The notes beneath the pieces were generated by a model. It worked only from the letters and a program-made list of their open reading frames with translations. It did no database searches and was not told the origin of the DNA. DNA of 28,925 nt from Phocaeicola sp. (GTDB lineage Bacteria > Bacteroidota > Bacteroidia > Bacteroidales > Bacteroidaceae). This document shows, in pieces, positions 7,354 through 16,437 of this stretch. The stretch lies in the NCBI GenBank assembly GCA_020026175.1, contig JAHHQV010000035.1, forward strand, positions 1-28,925, given 5' to 3'. How positions within the stretch are numbered: position 1 is the first letter of the stretch; each line of letters begins with the position of its first letter. The position numbers were made by a program, and so were the translations under genes.

Positions 7354-8803
7354 CAGACTCTGATATCTTATTCTTGACCGATCTGGAATTCCATATCTTG
7401 GGAGTAAGAAGCATAGAACAAGACATGTCATCCACAAAAATATTTTTCAAGGTCATTGCCGTTTCTTTATCATAAAAGAAGGCATTGGCCTCAAAATTAT
7501 GTTCAAAACTTCTGAAATCCATATTTGTAGAACCAATGGTGGAGATTTCGTCGTCACACACCATCATCTTGGAGTGTATGAAACCTTTCTTATACAGATA
7601 TATCTTTACTCCAGACTCCATTATATTATTAATATACGACATGGTTCCCTTATGAATCATCCACGAGTCACCTCTCTTGGGAATCATAATCCTTACATCA
7701 ACACCAGACAAGGCAGCCGACTGCAATGCTGTAAGTACAGGCTCTGTAGGAAGAAGATATGGAGTCTGTATGTATATATATCTTTTCGCACTGCATATAG
7801 CCAGCACATAGCCTTGCATTATGTCTCTCCAGCGGCTTACGGGATCGGATGTAACTATCTGTACTACAGAATTCCTTATAACTTCTTTATCTCCTCCATC
7901 TTCTTCTTCTTCTTCTTCTTCTTCTGCATTTCTTTTGTTTGACTTGAATTTAGGGAAATACTCGGCAGAAGTTATCAATGTCTGCTCTACAGTAAACCAA
8001 TCTGTAAGAAACGTTGTCTGAAGCCCATATACAGCCTTGCCATAGAGTCTGACATGAGTATCTCTCCATATTCCCCACGACATTCCTTCAATATATCTGG
8101 ACGCTATGTTCATACCGCCAACAAAACCTATCTTGCCGTCTACCACCACAATCTTCCTGTGATTCCTGTAGTTTACCTTTGAAGTGAATAACGGAAACCT
8201 GACTTTAAGGAAGCCCTGCACTTCTATTCCTTCGCAAAGCATCTGTTCGTAAAAATCTTTGTTCACCTTCCAGCATCCCACATCATCGTAAAGAAGCCTT
8301 ACCATAACCCCCTGTCGTGACTTGTCGATAAGAGCATCACGCAACATTCTTCCCACTGGGTCGTCTTCTATTATATAGAATTCTATGTGTATATGATGCT
8401 TGGCCGAATATATGGCTTTCAACAAGTCTATGAACATGGTCGAACCGTCTTTGTAGATTTTCACTTCATTGCCTTCGAAAGGCAATGAAGTGTTCACATT
8501 CCTGAAAAAATGCATAATCCTGCATTTTTCCGAAATATCATCCAGCGACTCCTGAACTTGATATTCTGCCATAGGACGCCTTATCAGACGAGAATATCCT
8601 TTTTTGCTGATAAGCCTTTCTTTTCTGGTACTCCTGCCCAAAAAATAATAAAATATCAGACCTATGAACGGAAGAAACATAAGAACCAGAATCCATGCCA
8701 TTGTCTTTACCGGATTACGGTTGTCGAGCATCACTACAAATACTGTGATGAAGACCACAAGCATGTATATGAAATAAAATAATATAAGAAATAGGTTGTT
8801 CAT
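7325..8803 (-). CDS. cls: Cardiolipin synthase (phospholipase D superfamily)
   Basis: This 492-aa inner-membrane enzyme joins two phosphatidylglycerol molecules to make cardiolipin. Two N-terminal hydrophobic helices (about residues 2-26 and 33-54) are followed by two PLD domains. Their HxKxxxxD motifs are at His215/Lys217/Asp222 and His410/Lys412/Asp417. Length and layout match ClsA-type synthases. An unusual acidic insert of eight consecutive glutamates (residues 294-301), then DGGD, lies between the two domains and is encoded by a trinucleotide repeat. A TATATTTG box lies 22 bases before the start. Another PLD-family phosphatidyltransferase is the only real alternative. Confidence 0.93.
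   Translation of the reverse strand: MNNLFLILFYFIYMLVVFITVFVVMLDNRNPVKTMAWILVLMFLPFIGLIFYYFLGRSTRKERLISKKGYSRLIRRPMAEYQVQESLDDISEKCRIMHFFRNVNTSLPFEGNEVKIYKDGSTMFIDLLKAIYSAKHHIHIEFYIIEDDPVGRMLRDALIDKSRQGVMVRLLYDDVGCWKVNKDFYEQMLCEGIEVQGFLKVRFPLFTSKVNYRNHRKIVVVDGKIGFVGGMNIASRYIEGMSWGIWRDTHVRLYGKAVYGLQTTFLTDWFTVEQTLITSAEYFPKFKSNKRNAEEEEEEEEDGGDKEVIRNSVVQIVTSDPVSRWRDIMQGYVLAICSAKRYIYIQTPYLLPTEPVLTALQSAALSGVDVRIMIPKRGDSWMIHKGTMSYINNIMESGVKIYLYKKGFIHSKMMVCDDEISTIGSTNMDFRSFEHNFEANAFFYDKETAMTLKNIFVDDMSCSMLLTPKIWNSRSVKNKISESVIRLFSPLL
7899..7925. repeat. (TCT)9 microsatellite inside cls
   Basis: Nine perfect TCT units encode eight GAA glutamate codons (7901-7924) on the minus strand. The unit is three bases, so slippage would change the length of the acidic insert without shifting the frame. 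Confidence 0.9.
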
Positions 8804-8825
8804 AAAGTTTATATCAGACTAAGAA

Positions 8826-8833
8826 CAAATATA
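8826..8833 (-). promoter_or_regulatory. -7 promoter box for cls
   Basis: The minus strand reads TATATTTG (TAnnTTTG consensus), 22 bases before the cls start codon. No consensus -33 is seen. The rest of the 131-bp gap to the receptor gene is AT-rich, and I see no convincing terminator in it. Confidence 0.4.
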
Positions 8834-8934
8834 CCACATTTATTTCATTTATAAAGTTTATAAAGTGCAAATAGTTTCTTCCAAAACAAAACGATGTTAT
8901 GTATTGTCACAGCTCCCGCATATAAAGACAAGAC

Positions 8935-11811
8935 CTATCTTATATATCCATGTCCTCCAAAGCCTGAACCTTTTCCCATCTTGCCACCACTCTTCATGCT
9001 GCCACCCATCTTGCCGCCAAACAAATTAAGACGGTATATGAAATGAACCATACAATAACTGTATATCCCATTATATTCAATATCCGAACGGTTTGCTGCC
9101 GATATATTACGACTGATATTGCTCTGTTTTCTGAGGATATCATAAAATTGCAAGCTCAGAGTTGCTGCATTACCTTTAAGAAAGTTCTGTGAAATCTGTG
9201 CATTCCAAAGCAGTTCATCGCGGTTCATAGAAGCATCAGAGTATCCTCTTCTTGAACTTTGTGATATATCGGTAGATACAGACATATTCCATGGCAATGT
9301 TATATTAGTACTGGCACCATAAGAGAAATGCCAAGTATCCATATTGTTTGTTTTCTTGAAATTATTGCGCGAATGAGTGTACCTCAACGAACTCCTTAAT
9401 GAGACTTCCAGCCAATCTTCACGATAAGTAGCCCTCAGTCTTTCGCTAAGTACGGTTTGTTTGGTTATATTCTTGTCAGTCTCTGTTGCAAACTTATTGC
9501 TGCTGATGTAGCTAACCATATTGTTATACCTTCCCACTGTGAACGAACTAATGGTATATTTCTTGTTCCTCAAAGCAATATTAGTACCAAACATTCCAGA
9601 AATATCCCAATTCCCATTGATATTTTCGGGTTTAGTGATGTAGCCACCAGTATTAGAGTTGTAAGTACGACGATTGCTGATACTGTTCAAAGTATTATTG
9701 AACTGTACATGAGTCATTACACCTCTCTGAGTTTCCGGATTGAATGTATTGAACATCAACCTTAAAGTATTTGTAAAGGTCGGTTTCAGGTCAGGGTTAC
9801 CCATACGGATATTCAATGGATCCGTATTGTCGGTGACAGGAAGCAAATCTGTCATGCCAGGCTGCGACGACCTTCCCCTATAATCTACCCTAAGCTGACT
9901 TGTTTTAGAAAACTTGAATCTAAAGTCAAGCGTAGGTGTAAAGTTCATAACATTACGTATACTGACTGTATCCAGTTCTCCCTTCTTATAGTCAAGTTTT
10001 GTATGCTGTGGTTGAAACGAAGCACCTACATTCAGCTGACTTTTTTCTATAATCCATTTGTAGGAAACATCTATCTGATGATTTATATAGTCATACCTTG
10101 CATTCTTGCTCAAATCGTCATTATACACACCATCTGTTGTCTGCCACTCCTGTCCTTGCTCTATTGTCCAGTTATTCGGCATATCATATGTAGAATTCTC
10201 CGACTTGTTACGCTTATACTGAAAATGATAGCTGAACTGCAGAAACATTCTTCTGAAAATAGGTTCACTATACGACAATTGTACGCTGTAATTATAATTC
10301 TTTGTAGGTGTCTTTATATACCTGTTAAGTATTTCAAGCTGCTCTTCTTCCGTCTTTTGAAAGTAATTTGTTTCCGACAAAGAAAATCTCTCTGCCATAC
10401 CGTCGGTATATCCTCCTGATGCAGAAAAAGAAATGTTCCTTCCTGGTTTTCCGAGCCGTTTGTTAAAAAGAAGCGAAGCTCCATAATTGATACTATTATT
10501 CTTCGACAAGTTTCTTCTTATAATTCTATTTATAATATTCTCTTCCTGAACCATAGAGGTTATATCCTCAGCATCAATAAGTTCGTCTGTAGGATATATG
10601 GGATCCGAATTAAAAGTATACGACTTTGATGAAGACTCGTTATCCGTATCACCAATACTCAATCTGGGTCTGAAAAGAAACATTGTAGTAGTGTCAGGGT
10701 TCCACTCTACCCTAAAATTGGCATTAATGTTAATATTCCTGTCATTATCCATATTTTTCGAATTAGAGAAAGAACTGAGATTGTCGGATACAAAAGTCTC
10801 CGATTCTCTTTTAGTCCTGATATCCGATTTACGCATATTGAAATTCACACTACCATTGTTCTTCCACTTTTCGGTATCTGTAACAAAATTAAATCCAACC
10901 ATATGCGAATCGTTAAGTCCATTAGGTTTGTTCCATCTGCCGCCACCTCCACCAGGAAATCCGTCGTCATTCACGTTATTAGAAGAAGCTATTAACGTAA
11001 ACTTGTTTGCATCAAGAAATCTATTGGCCAGCAGTTTTGAGCTATACCTATCGTGTGTACCTCCTGACAAATCAGCATTACCAAACCAGCCCTTATTCAT
11101 TCCTGGCTTCACGCTAAGGTCAAGAACCGTTTCTTCTTCTCCATCCTTTATACCTGTTGCCTTAGCCATGTCGGATTCCTTATCGTATGCACGTACCTTG
11201 TCAATAATATTAACAGGAAGATTCTTGAGGGCAATATTAGGATCATCCATAAAGAACTCCTTGCCATCAATCATTATCTTTTTTACCTCCTTACCATTAA
11301 TGATTATCTTACCATCATCATTTATTTCCGCTCCAGGAAGTTTCTTTATGAGTTCTTCTAATGCCGAACCTTCGGGCAGACGATAAGCAGAAGAAGAATA
11401 CACCAATGTATCGCCCACAGCAGTGACTTCAGGAGCCTGTGCCACAATAACAGCTTCTTCCAGCATTATGGCGTCCGAATCCAGTTCTATTTTGCCTAAA
11501 GAAAGAGTTTTATTATTGGCAGACAAAACTATTGGCCTATACACATTTTTATATCCGATAAACGATACTTTAAGAAGATATTTTCCAGGTCTTGTACTTA
11601 AAGAAAAAATTCCATTAAGATCTGTCACATTACCAGTAATCATCACACTGTCTTTGGGTGAAAGAATCTGTACTGTGGCCTGCATCACAGGTTGTTTCTC
11701 TGCTGCATCTATCACAATACCCGTAATAGAACTTTTGGTCACTCTACCTTGAGAAAAAGACAACAGTGTAACAAACATACACCAAACTATAAACAAAACC
11801 CTTTTATTCAT
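8935..11811 (-). CDS. TonB-receptor-like outer-membrane beta-barrel protein
   Basis: This 958-aa protein has a signal peptide (residues 1-20, ending LLSFSQ). A carboxypeptidase-regulatory-like beta-sandwich follows (about 25-112, with ITGIVIDAAEKQPV). A plug-type region comes next (about 115-225, with LPGAEINDDGKI and NIIDKVRAYDKES), then a long barrel rich in alternating aromatic residues. It fits the outer-membrane beta-barrel (OMP_b-brl type) receptor family, not SusC: no SusD gene follows and the SusC plug signature is missing. The C terminus runs past the last strand into a Gly/Met/Lys-rich tail (GGKMGGSMKSGG and on), which is common in this family. The ligand is unknown. A 137-aa membrane protein lies 97 bp upstream on the same strand. 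Confidence 0.88.
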   Translation of the reverse strand: MNKRVLFIVWCMFVTLLSFSQGRVTKSSITGIVIDAAEKQPVMQATVQILSPKDSVMITGNVTDLNGIFSLSTRPGKYLLKVSFIGYKNVYRPIVLSANNKTLSLGKIELDSDAIMLEEAVIVAQAPEVTAVGDTLVYSSSAYRLPEGSALEELIKKLPGAEINDDGKIIINGKEVKKIMIDGKEFFMDDPNIALKNLPVNIIDKVRAYDKESDMAKATGIKDGEEETVLDLSVKPGMNKGWFGNADLSGGTHDRYSSKLLANRFLDANKFTLIASSNNVNDDGFPGGGGGRWNKPNGLNDSHMVGFNFVTDTEKWKNNGSVNFNMRKSDIRTKRESETFVSDNLSSFSNSKNMDNDRNININANFRVEWNPDTTTMFLFRPRLSIGDTDNESSSKSYTFNSDPIYPTDELIDAEDITSMVQEENIINRIIRRNLSKNNSINYGASLLFNKRLGKPGRNISFSASGGYTDGMAERFSLSETNYFQKTEEEQLEILNRYIKTPTKNYNYSVQLSYSEPIFRRMFLQFSYHFQYKRNKSENSTYDMPNNWTIEQGQEWQTTDGVYNDDLSKNARYDYINHQIDVSYKWIIEKSQLNVGASFQPQHTKLDYKKGELDTVSIRNVMNFTPTLDFRFKFSKTSQLRVDYRGRSSQPGMTDLLPVTDNTDPLNIRMGNPDLKPTFTNTLRLMFNTFNPETQRGVMTHVQFNNTLNSISNRRTYNSNTGGYITKPENINGNWDISGMFGTNIALRNKKYTISSFTVGRYNNMVSYISSNKFATETDKNITKQTVLSERLRATYREDWLEVSLRSSLRYTHSRNNFKKTNNMDTWHFSYGASTNITLPWNMSVSTDISQSSRRGYSDASMNRDELLWNAQISQNFLKGNAATLSLQFYDILRKQSNISRNISAANRSDIEYNGIYSYCMVHFIYRLNLFGGKMGGSMKSGGKMGKGSGFGGHGYIR

Positions 11812-11908
11812 AAAACAATATACAATCTACTCATTAACTAAAACTATGATAACAACATGCCTACTGAGATGTATACATATGTCTTCAGTTTAATACTGTA
11901 ATGCTATT

Positions 11909-12322
11909 TTAACTTTTTATTTTAAATTTCTTCTTTATTTTGCGTTTTTGTTGCAAAAATTCAAAGCAAATAACACACATTACCATATAGTATATACCAA
12001 TAGAATTATCTGACTGTTGGGCAGAAAGATCTAAAGTTGATATTACAAAGTCGATAACATAATACACTCCCCAAAGAAATAATGCATATTTTAAGGCTTT
12101 TATCCTAAGTATTGAAGTGACATTATCCTCATCGTCTGTCTTAGACAAAAATATCATTAACAATGATATAGATATTACAAATTTCATTCCGAGTTTTGTC
12201 AAGACCAAACTTTTGTCATCATTTATACATCCCCAAAAATACAATACAATAGGGGTAAATACAGATAAGATTAGCAATACATATCCTACAATTCTAAAAT
12301 TAACGGGTAAAAATCCTTTCAT
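11909..12322 (-). CDS. Small four-helix membrane protein, unknown function
   Basis: This 137-aa hydrophobic protein has four likely membrane segments at about residues 10-30, 43-59, 75-95 and 104-122. It ends in a strongly basic tail (KRKIKKKFKIKS). I recognise no family. It has a good TACTTTTG box 33 bases before its start and is divergent from aroB. It lies 97 bp upstream of the outer-membrane receptor gene on the same strand, so co-transcription is possible. That gap has no strong terminator; it holds only an imperfect inverted repeat around 11862-11889. Confidence 0.65.
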   Translation of the reverse strand: MKGFLPVNFRIVGYVLLILSVFTPIVLYFWGCINDDKSLVLTKLGMKFVISISLLMIFLSKTDDEDNVTSILRIKALKYALFLWGVYYVIDFVISTLDLSAQQSDNSIGIYYMVMCVICFEFLQQKRKIKKKFKIKS

Positions 12323-12355
12323 TTCATTATTTATTTAATAGTTGATTAATATGTA

Positions 12356-12363
12356 CAAAAGTA
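12356..12363 (-). promoter_or_regulatory. -7 promoter box for the 137-aa membrane protein
   Basis: The minus strand reads TACTTTTG, a match to TAnnTTTG, 33 bases before the start. At 19-bp spacing there is only TTAG, a partial match to TTTG. Confidence 0.45.
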
Positions 12364-12404
12364 ATTATTTACCTATTAATATCTAATTTATAACTACTTT
12401 TTTA

Positions 12405-12412
12405 TATTTTTG
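12405..12412 (+). promoter_or_regulatory. -7 promoter box for aroB
   Basis: TATTTTTG matches TAnnTTTG and lies 17 bases before the aroB ATG, so the leader would be very short. No -33 TTTG is seen. Confidence 0.45.
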
Positions 12413-12429
12413 CGAACAAAAGTACAATC

Positions 12430-13494
12430 ATGAGTAAACAAGAAATTATAATATGTAAGAACCTGAAAGAAGACATCAGAAAGGCTGTCAGTTCTCACAA
12501 ATATGATAAAATGTTTGTTCTTACAGATGAACATACCAAAGATTTGTGTCTTCCTCTAGTTGAAGATATTTTGTCAATAAAAGAAGCCATACATATATGT
12601 ATAGGTGTGGAAGATGTAAACAAAACACTAGAGTCGTTAAGCCATGTATGGACCGAACTAAGCTGCAAAGGTGCTACACGTCATTCACTTCTTATCAATA
12701 TTGGTGGCGGAATGGTCACTGACCTTGGAGGATTTGCTGCCGCTACATTTAAAAGAGGAATATCATACATCAATATCCCTACTACACTGCTATCAATGGT
12801 AGATGCAGCAGTGGGTGGAAAAACCGGTATCAATTTCAACGGTCTTAAAAATGAAATCGGAGCCTTTGCACCAGCTTCGCATGTTATCATAGACTGCAAT
12901 TTTCTGAAAACATTAGACCTCAAAAACATCCTTTCAGGTTATGCCGAAATGCTGAAGCATGGACTTATCAGTTCGGAAGATGAACGGAAAGAACTTCTTG
13001 GCTTTAATTTCTGTGATGAGATTGATTACGGAAGGCTTCAGGAGCTTGTAGGTAAATCGGTCTTTATAAAAGAAAAAATCGTAGAACAAGATCCGTTCGA
13101 AAAGAATATACGCAAAGCACTTAACTTAGGACATACTATAGGACATGCTTTCGAAAGCCTGGCATTAAAAAGAGAACATCACATGCTACACGGCTATGCA
13201 GTAGCTTGGGGTATAGTATGCGAACTATACTTATCGTTCTTAAAGACAAACTTCCCTAAAGACAAACTTTACCAAACGGTTTCATTCATAAAAGAGAATT
13301 ATGGCAAGATGCCTTTTACGTGTAAAGACTACGATACACTGTATGAGCTGATGACTCACGACAAGAAAAATGATACTGCCGATACCATAAACTTCACTCT
13401 TCTATCGGAAGCAGGAGTAATCAAGATTAACCAAACGGCTACGAAAGAGGAAATTTTTGAAAGTCTTGACTTTTATTGTGAAACTATGGGATGA
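12430..13494 (+). CDS. aroB: 3-dehydroquinate synthase
   Basis: This 354-aa cytoplasmic enzyme catalyses the second step of the shikimate pathway, turning DAHP into 3-dehydroquinate with NAD+ and a divalent metal. The NAD-binding glycine block (GGGMVTDLGGFAAATFKRG) is at about residues 94-112, then PTTLLSMVDAAVGGKTGIN. Expected metal ligands are Glu173 (GYAEMLKHG), His235 (LGHTIGHAFE) and His254 (HGYAVAWG). Length is normal for the family. It is monocistronic on the plus strand. The tRNA-Pro gene downstream has its own promoter. A weak 6-bp inverted repeat at 13496-13522 follows the stop but has no T tract. Confidence 0.95.
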   Translation: MSKQEIIICKNLKEDIRKAVSSHKYDKMFVLTDEHTKDLCLPLVEDILSIKEAIHICIGVEDVNKTLESLSHVWTELSCKGATRHSLLINIGGGMVTDLGGFAAATFKRGISYINIPTTLLSMVDAAVGGKTGINFNGLKNEIGAFAPASHVIIDCNFLKTLDLKNILSGYAEMLKHGLISSEDERKELLGFNFCDEIDYGRLQELVGKSVFIKEKIVEQDPFEKNIRKALNLGHTIGHAFESLALKREHHMLHGYAVAWGIVCELYLSFLKTNFPKDKLYQTVSFIKENYGKMPFTCKDYDTLYELMTHDKKNDTADTINFTLLSEAGVIKINQTATKEEIFESLDFYCETMG

Positions 13495-13547
13495 TAGGTA
13501 TAACAAGACTATAGTAATACCTGTCTATTCAAAAAATCATCAAAAGA

Positions 13548-13578
13548 TTTGCCATTAAGCGAAAAAGACCTATTTTTG
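13548..13578 (+). promoter_or_regulatory. Promoter of tRNA-Pro
   Basis: TTTG at 13548-13551 and TATTTTTG at 13571-13578 are separated by 19 bp. This fits the full Bacteroidetes housekeeping promoter (TTTG, 19-21 bp, TAnnTTTG). The tRNA begins 12 bases downstream. It is the best complete promoter in the window. Confidence 0.8.
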
Positions 13579-13589
13579 TACTTGAAATT

Positions 13590-13664
13590 CGGGATGTAGC
13601 TCAGCCCGGTTAGAGTACGCGTCTGGGGGGCGCGTGGTCGCTGGTTCGAATCCAGTCATCCCGA
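13590..13664 (+). tRNA. tRNA-Pro (anticodon GGG)
   Basis: The 75-nt gene folds into a full cloverleaf. The acceptor stem pairs CGGGATG with CATCCCG, the D stem pairs GCTC with GAGT, the anticodon stem pairs CGCGT with GCGCG, and the T stem pairs GCTGG with CCAGT around TTCGAAT. The anticodon loop is CTGGGGG, so the anticodon is GGG (proline CCC/CCU). The discriminator base is A, and CCA is not encoded. It has its own promoter upstream and terminator downstream. Confidence 0.95.
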
Positions 13665-13679
13665 CAGCTGAAAATCAAG

Positions 13680-13711
13680 GAGTTAGGACAAACATCTTAA
13701 CTCATTTTTTT
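13680..13711 (+). terminator. Intrinsic terminator after tRNA-Pro
   Basis: A 9-bp stem (13680-13688 with 13695-13703, one G-T wobble) has a 6-base loop and is followed by one A and T7. It begins 16 bases after the tRNA. Confidence 0.8.
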
Positions 13712-13754
13712 GATTTCTACAACATGTCTACAACTAATTGGAACAGATGACAAT

Positions 13755-13816
13755 AAAAAAGCCAACATATAATAAACTTAATCTTGAATAAAGTTCATTA
13801 TATGTTGGCTTTTTTT
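13755..13816. terminator. Bidirectional terminator between tRNA-Pro and the GH95 gene
   Basis: A 19-bp stem with one mismatch (13761-13779 with 13791-13809) has an 11-base loop. A6 precedes it and a T run follows it. It ends the leftward GH95 transcript 30 bases after its stop and can also stop plus-strand readthrough. Bases 13712-13754 hold nothing I can identify. Confidence 0.88.
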
Positions 13817-13845
13817 ATTGAAGTTCAATCTTCTAATAGAACCAA

Positions 13846-16323
13846 TCAATCTTGAAGTCTTAATCCTGACTTATCATATACTAAAGTATAAGTTCCACCC
13901 TTCTTGGCTTCAAACTTCAGTTCTTTTTTCTTATATCTGATGATGCACAAACAGTCACTTCCTGCATGTACAACAGCTTTTGTAAGATTATTGTCTTTCC
14001 ATGCCATATCTATAGTAAAGTTTCCTCTAGCACGTACTCCATTAAGACTACCTTCATGCCATACGGCTGGCAAGGCTGGTAATAACTGTATAAATCCGGC
14101 ATGACTCTGCAGAAGCATTTCTGTAATTCCGGCTGTACCGCCAAAATTACCATCTATCTGGAATGGTGGATGCGTATCCCATAGATTATCGTTTGTACCA
14201 TTCTTTATAAGATTGCCAAACAACGTATAAGCACGGTTTCCATCTTGAAGGCGCGCCCACTGATTCAGTTTCCAACCCATACTCCAGCCTGTGGCTCCAT
14301 CTCCTCTATGTTCGAGAACAATTCTTGATGCTTTTGCCAATTCGGGAGTGGTAACAGGCGAAATGGTACGTCCAGGGTGAAGTCCAAAAAGATGATTCAC
14401 ATGACGATGCTCATCTTTAGGGTCGTCTATGTCGGCAGCCCATTCCATAAGCTGACCATATCTGCCTATACGATAAGGAGCAAGATTATTCAATACGTTT
14501 TCCCAATTCTTACGCTCAGCCTCATCCACACCAAGAATCTTGCTGGCTTCTATTGCATCAAGCAAAATCTCACGTATCACAGCATGCACAAAAGTAGCAC
14601 CTTGATCAATTGGTCCGTGTTCTGGAGAAGTAGATGGAGCAGCTGTATAAGTACCGTCTGGCTTATGCCATAAATAATCTACAGAAAATTGTGCACTACT
14701 TTTTATAAGTTCATAACCTATACTCTTCAAGAAATCCAGATCACGAGTATAGTCATAATAATTCCACACATGAGTAGCAAGCCAAGGGCCTGCCATCGGA
14801 TTAAAGTTCCACGACATATCCTTGCTTTCAAGTGGAGAAGTAAATCCAAATATATTTCCCGAAATGGAAGCTGTCCACCCTCTTGCACCAAAATATGACG
14901 AAGCTGTCTTCTCGCCTGGTTTCACCAAAGAACGGATATAGTCAACAAGAGGTAGTTCACATTCTGCAAGATTGGCAGAACATGCCGGCCAATAATTCAT
15001 CTGTATATTAATATTATTATGATAGTCTACACGCCAAGGTCCGTCTACGTTGTTGTGCCATACTCCTTGCAGATTTGCCGGCATATTTCCAGGACGCGAA
15101 CCTGAAATAAGCAAGTATCTGCCAAACTGATAATACAGACATTCCAATGCATAATCAGGGGCACCAGTACGATAGCGCACAAGTCTTTGTGGAGTAGACA
15201 ATGATTCGCAATCATTATTCCATGAAGGATTAAGTTCAATCTTTGTACGGTTAAACAATGCTGAATAATCGTTGTAGTGTGTAGCCAGCAATTCCTTATA
15301 CGATTTAATTACAGCAGCATCCATCCATAGCCCAGTAGTCTTTACAGGATCTACTCCTACATACGTTTTAGAATCAGAAAAATCTGGGTCAAAGTTTACT
15401 TTATAATCCGTATCTGCAGTTACAAGAAACATCACTTCTTCTGCATCTTTCACAGATATACAGCCGTTTCTATCAGCCTTTATAACAGAATTGTCTGCTA
15501 TAGCCTTTATACGTACTGCATATTGCATCTTATTGTTGTCAAGTATTGCCTGATAACATAGTTCCCCTCCCTTCAAAGTCTTGAACCTACCAGTTGAAAG
15601 AGGATTCGGGATATATTTTAGATTCAGATTCTGCTTAGACTTTCCTTTGGCAGAAAAGCGAACTACCATTACATTGTCAGGAAATGAAGTAAAGAATTCT
15701 CTGCGATATTCTGTTCCATCCTGTTTGAATTGTACTGTCACCAAAGCTGAATCGAGCGAAAGAGAACGCGAATATTCTGTTATGCCATCTTCTGGCAAGC
15801 CTGTAGAAATTCTGAACTCTCCACATGTGGTAAAACTACCAAAGCGGAAAGGTTCCTCGCCATCGGCCTCATACGATACTTCACTGTTGAAGTTATCTCT
15901 GGTAAGTTGTGCTGCCTTGGCATTGTCTCCATCAATAAAAGCCTTGCGTATCTCATCAAGTACATGAGCCGACTTTTTGTTTACATTCCAATAATAACTC
16001 GCACCTTTAGCTGTATTCGGTCCTCCGCGCCATAAGGTCTTTTCATTAAAAGTAAATCTTTCGGTAGAAACTGATCCAAAAACATTTGCTCCAATACTAC
16101 CATTACCTATAGGAAGTGTAGAATTCTCCCATTCCTTTTCAGTATTTGCCCAACCACCTAATGTAGGCGAAGGCTTTCCGTTTCCCCAAGCAGGGGTGTC
16201 AACGTTCTCGTATGGCTTATCAAACCATATACTTAAACTTCTGTCTTCTTGGCTGAAACCTGCTACCGTATTCATAAACATAAAGGTAGAAACAGATAAA
16301 AAGATTTTTTTCCCTAAAATCAT
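13846..16323 (-). CDS. Glycoside hydrolase family 95, alpha-1,2-L-fucosidase type
   Basis: This 825-aa secreted protein has a signal peptide (about residues 1-25, no lipobox Cys). The GH95 N-terminal beta-domain signature is visible (LPIGNGSIGANVFG and FNEKTLWRGGP). The catalytic (alpha/alpha)6 barrel shows the expected active-site residues: Asn437 and Asn439 in NINIQMNYWP, the general acid Glu568 in SPEHGP, and Asp724 in DGNFGG. These correspond to Asn421/Asn423/Glu566/Asp766 of bifidobacterial AfcA, as I recall them. GH95 inverting enzymes mostly remove alpha-1,2-fucose from H-type glycans; some members cleave alpha-L-galactose. The GH110 gene 114 bp upstream favours a host-glycan role. Likely location is the periplasm. 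Confidence 0.92.
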   Translation of the reverse strand: MILGKKIFLSVSTFMFMNTVAGFSQEDRSLSIWFDKPYENVDTPAWGNGKPSPTLGGWANTEKEWENSTLPIGNGSIGANVFGSVSTERFTFNEKTLWRGGPNTAKGASYYWNVNKKSAHVLDEIRKAFIDGDNAKAAQLTRDNFNSEVSYEADGEEPFRFGSFTTCGEFRISTGLPEDGITEYSRSLSLDSALVTVQFKQDGTEYRREFFTSFPDNVMVVRFSAKGKSKQNLNLKYIPNPLSTGRFKTLKGGELCYQAILDNNKMQYAVRIKAIADNSVIKADRNGCISVKDAEEVMFLVTADTDYKVNFDPDFSDSKTYVGVDPVKTTGLWMDAAVIKSYKELLATHYNDYSALFNRTKIELNPSWNNDCESLSTPQRLVRYRTGAPDYALECLYYQFGRYLLISGSRPGNMPANLQGVWHNNVDGPWRVDYHNNINIQMNYWPACSANLAECELPLVDYIRSLVKPGEKTASSYFGARGWTASISGNIFGFTSPLESKDMSWNFNPMAGPWLATHVWNYYDYTRDLDFLKSIGYELIKSSAQFSVDYLWHKPDGTYTAAPSTSPEHGPIDQGATFVHAVIREILLDAIEASKILGVDEAERKNWENVLNNLAPYRIGRYGQLMEWAADIDDPKDEHRHVNHLFGLHPGRTISPVTTPELAKASRIVLEHRGDGATGWSMGWKLNQWARLQDGNRAYTLFGNLIKNGTNDNLWDTHPPFQIDGNFGGTAGITEMLLQSHAGFIQLLPALPAVWHEGSLNGVRARGNFTIDMAWKDNNLTKAVVHAGSDCLCIIRYKKKELKFEAKKGGTYTLVYDKSGLRLQD

Positions 16324-16359
16324 AATTCAGATTATTCTTTGTTTAATTCATTAATTTTA

Positions 16360-16390
16360 CAAATATAAAAACAGTTTGTCTGTTATTAAA
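16360..16390 (-). promoter_or_regulatory. Possible promoter for the GH95 gene
   Basis: The minus strand reads TATATTTG at 16367-16360, with TTTA (near TTTG) at 16390-16387 and 19-bp spacing. The GH95 start is 36 bases downstream. A weak 6-bp hairpin at 16409-16426 follows the GH110 gene but has no T tract, so co-transcription with GH110 also remains possible. Confidence 0.45.
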
Positions 16391-16437
16391 ACATCACAAA
16401 TGATAATATAGATTAGAAACAATCTAATAAGTATTTT

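Noticed and set aside
10598..11386. 262-codon plus-strand open frame
   Set aside because: It is antisense to the outer-membrane receptor gene, has low-complexity Ser/Leu/Pro-rich content and no recognisable motif. It is a shadow of the coding frame.
8935..11811. SusC homologue of a polysaccharide utilization locus
   Set aside because: There is no SusD next to it, the plug and barrel resemble the general outer-membrane beta-barrel family, and no glycan enzyme is adjacent on the same transcript.
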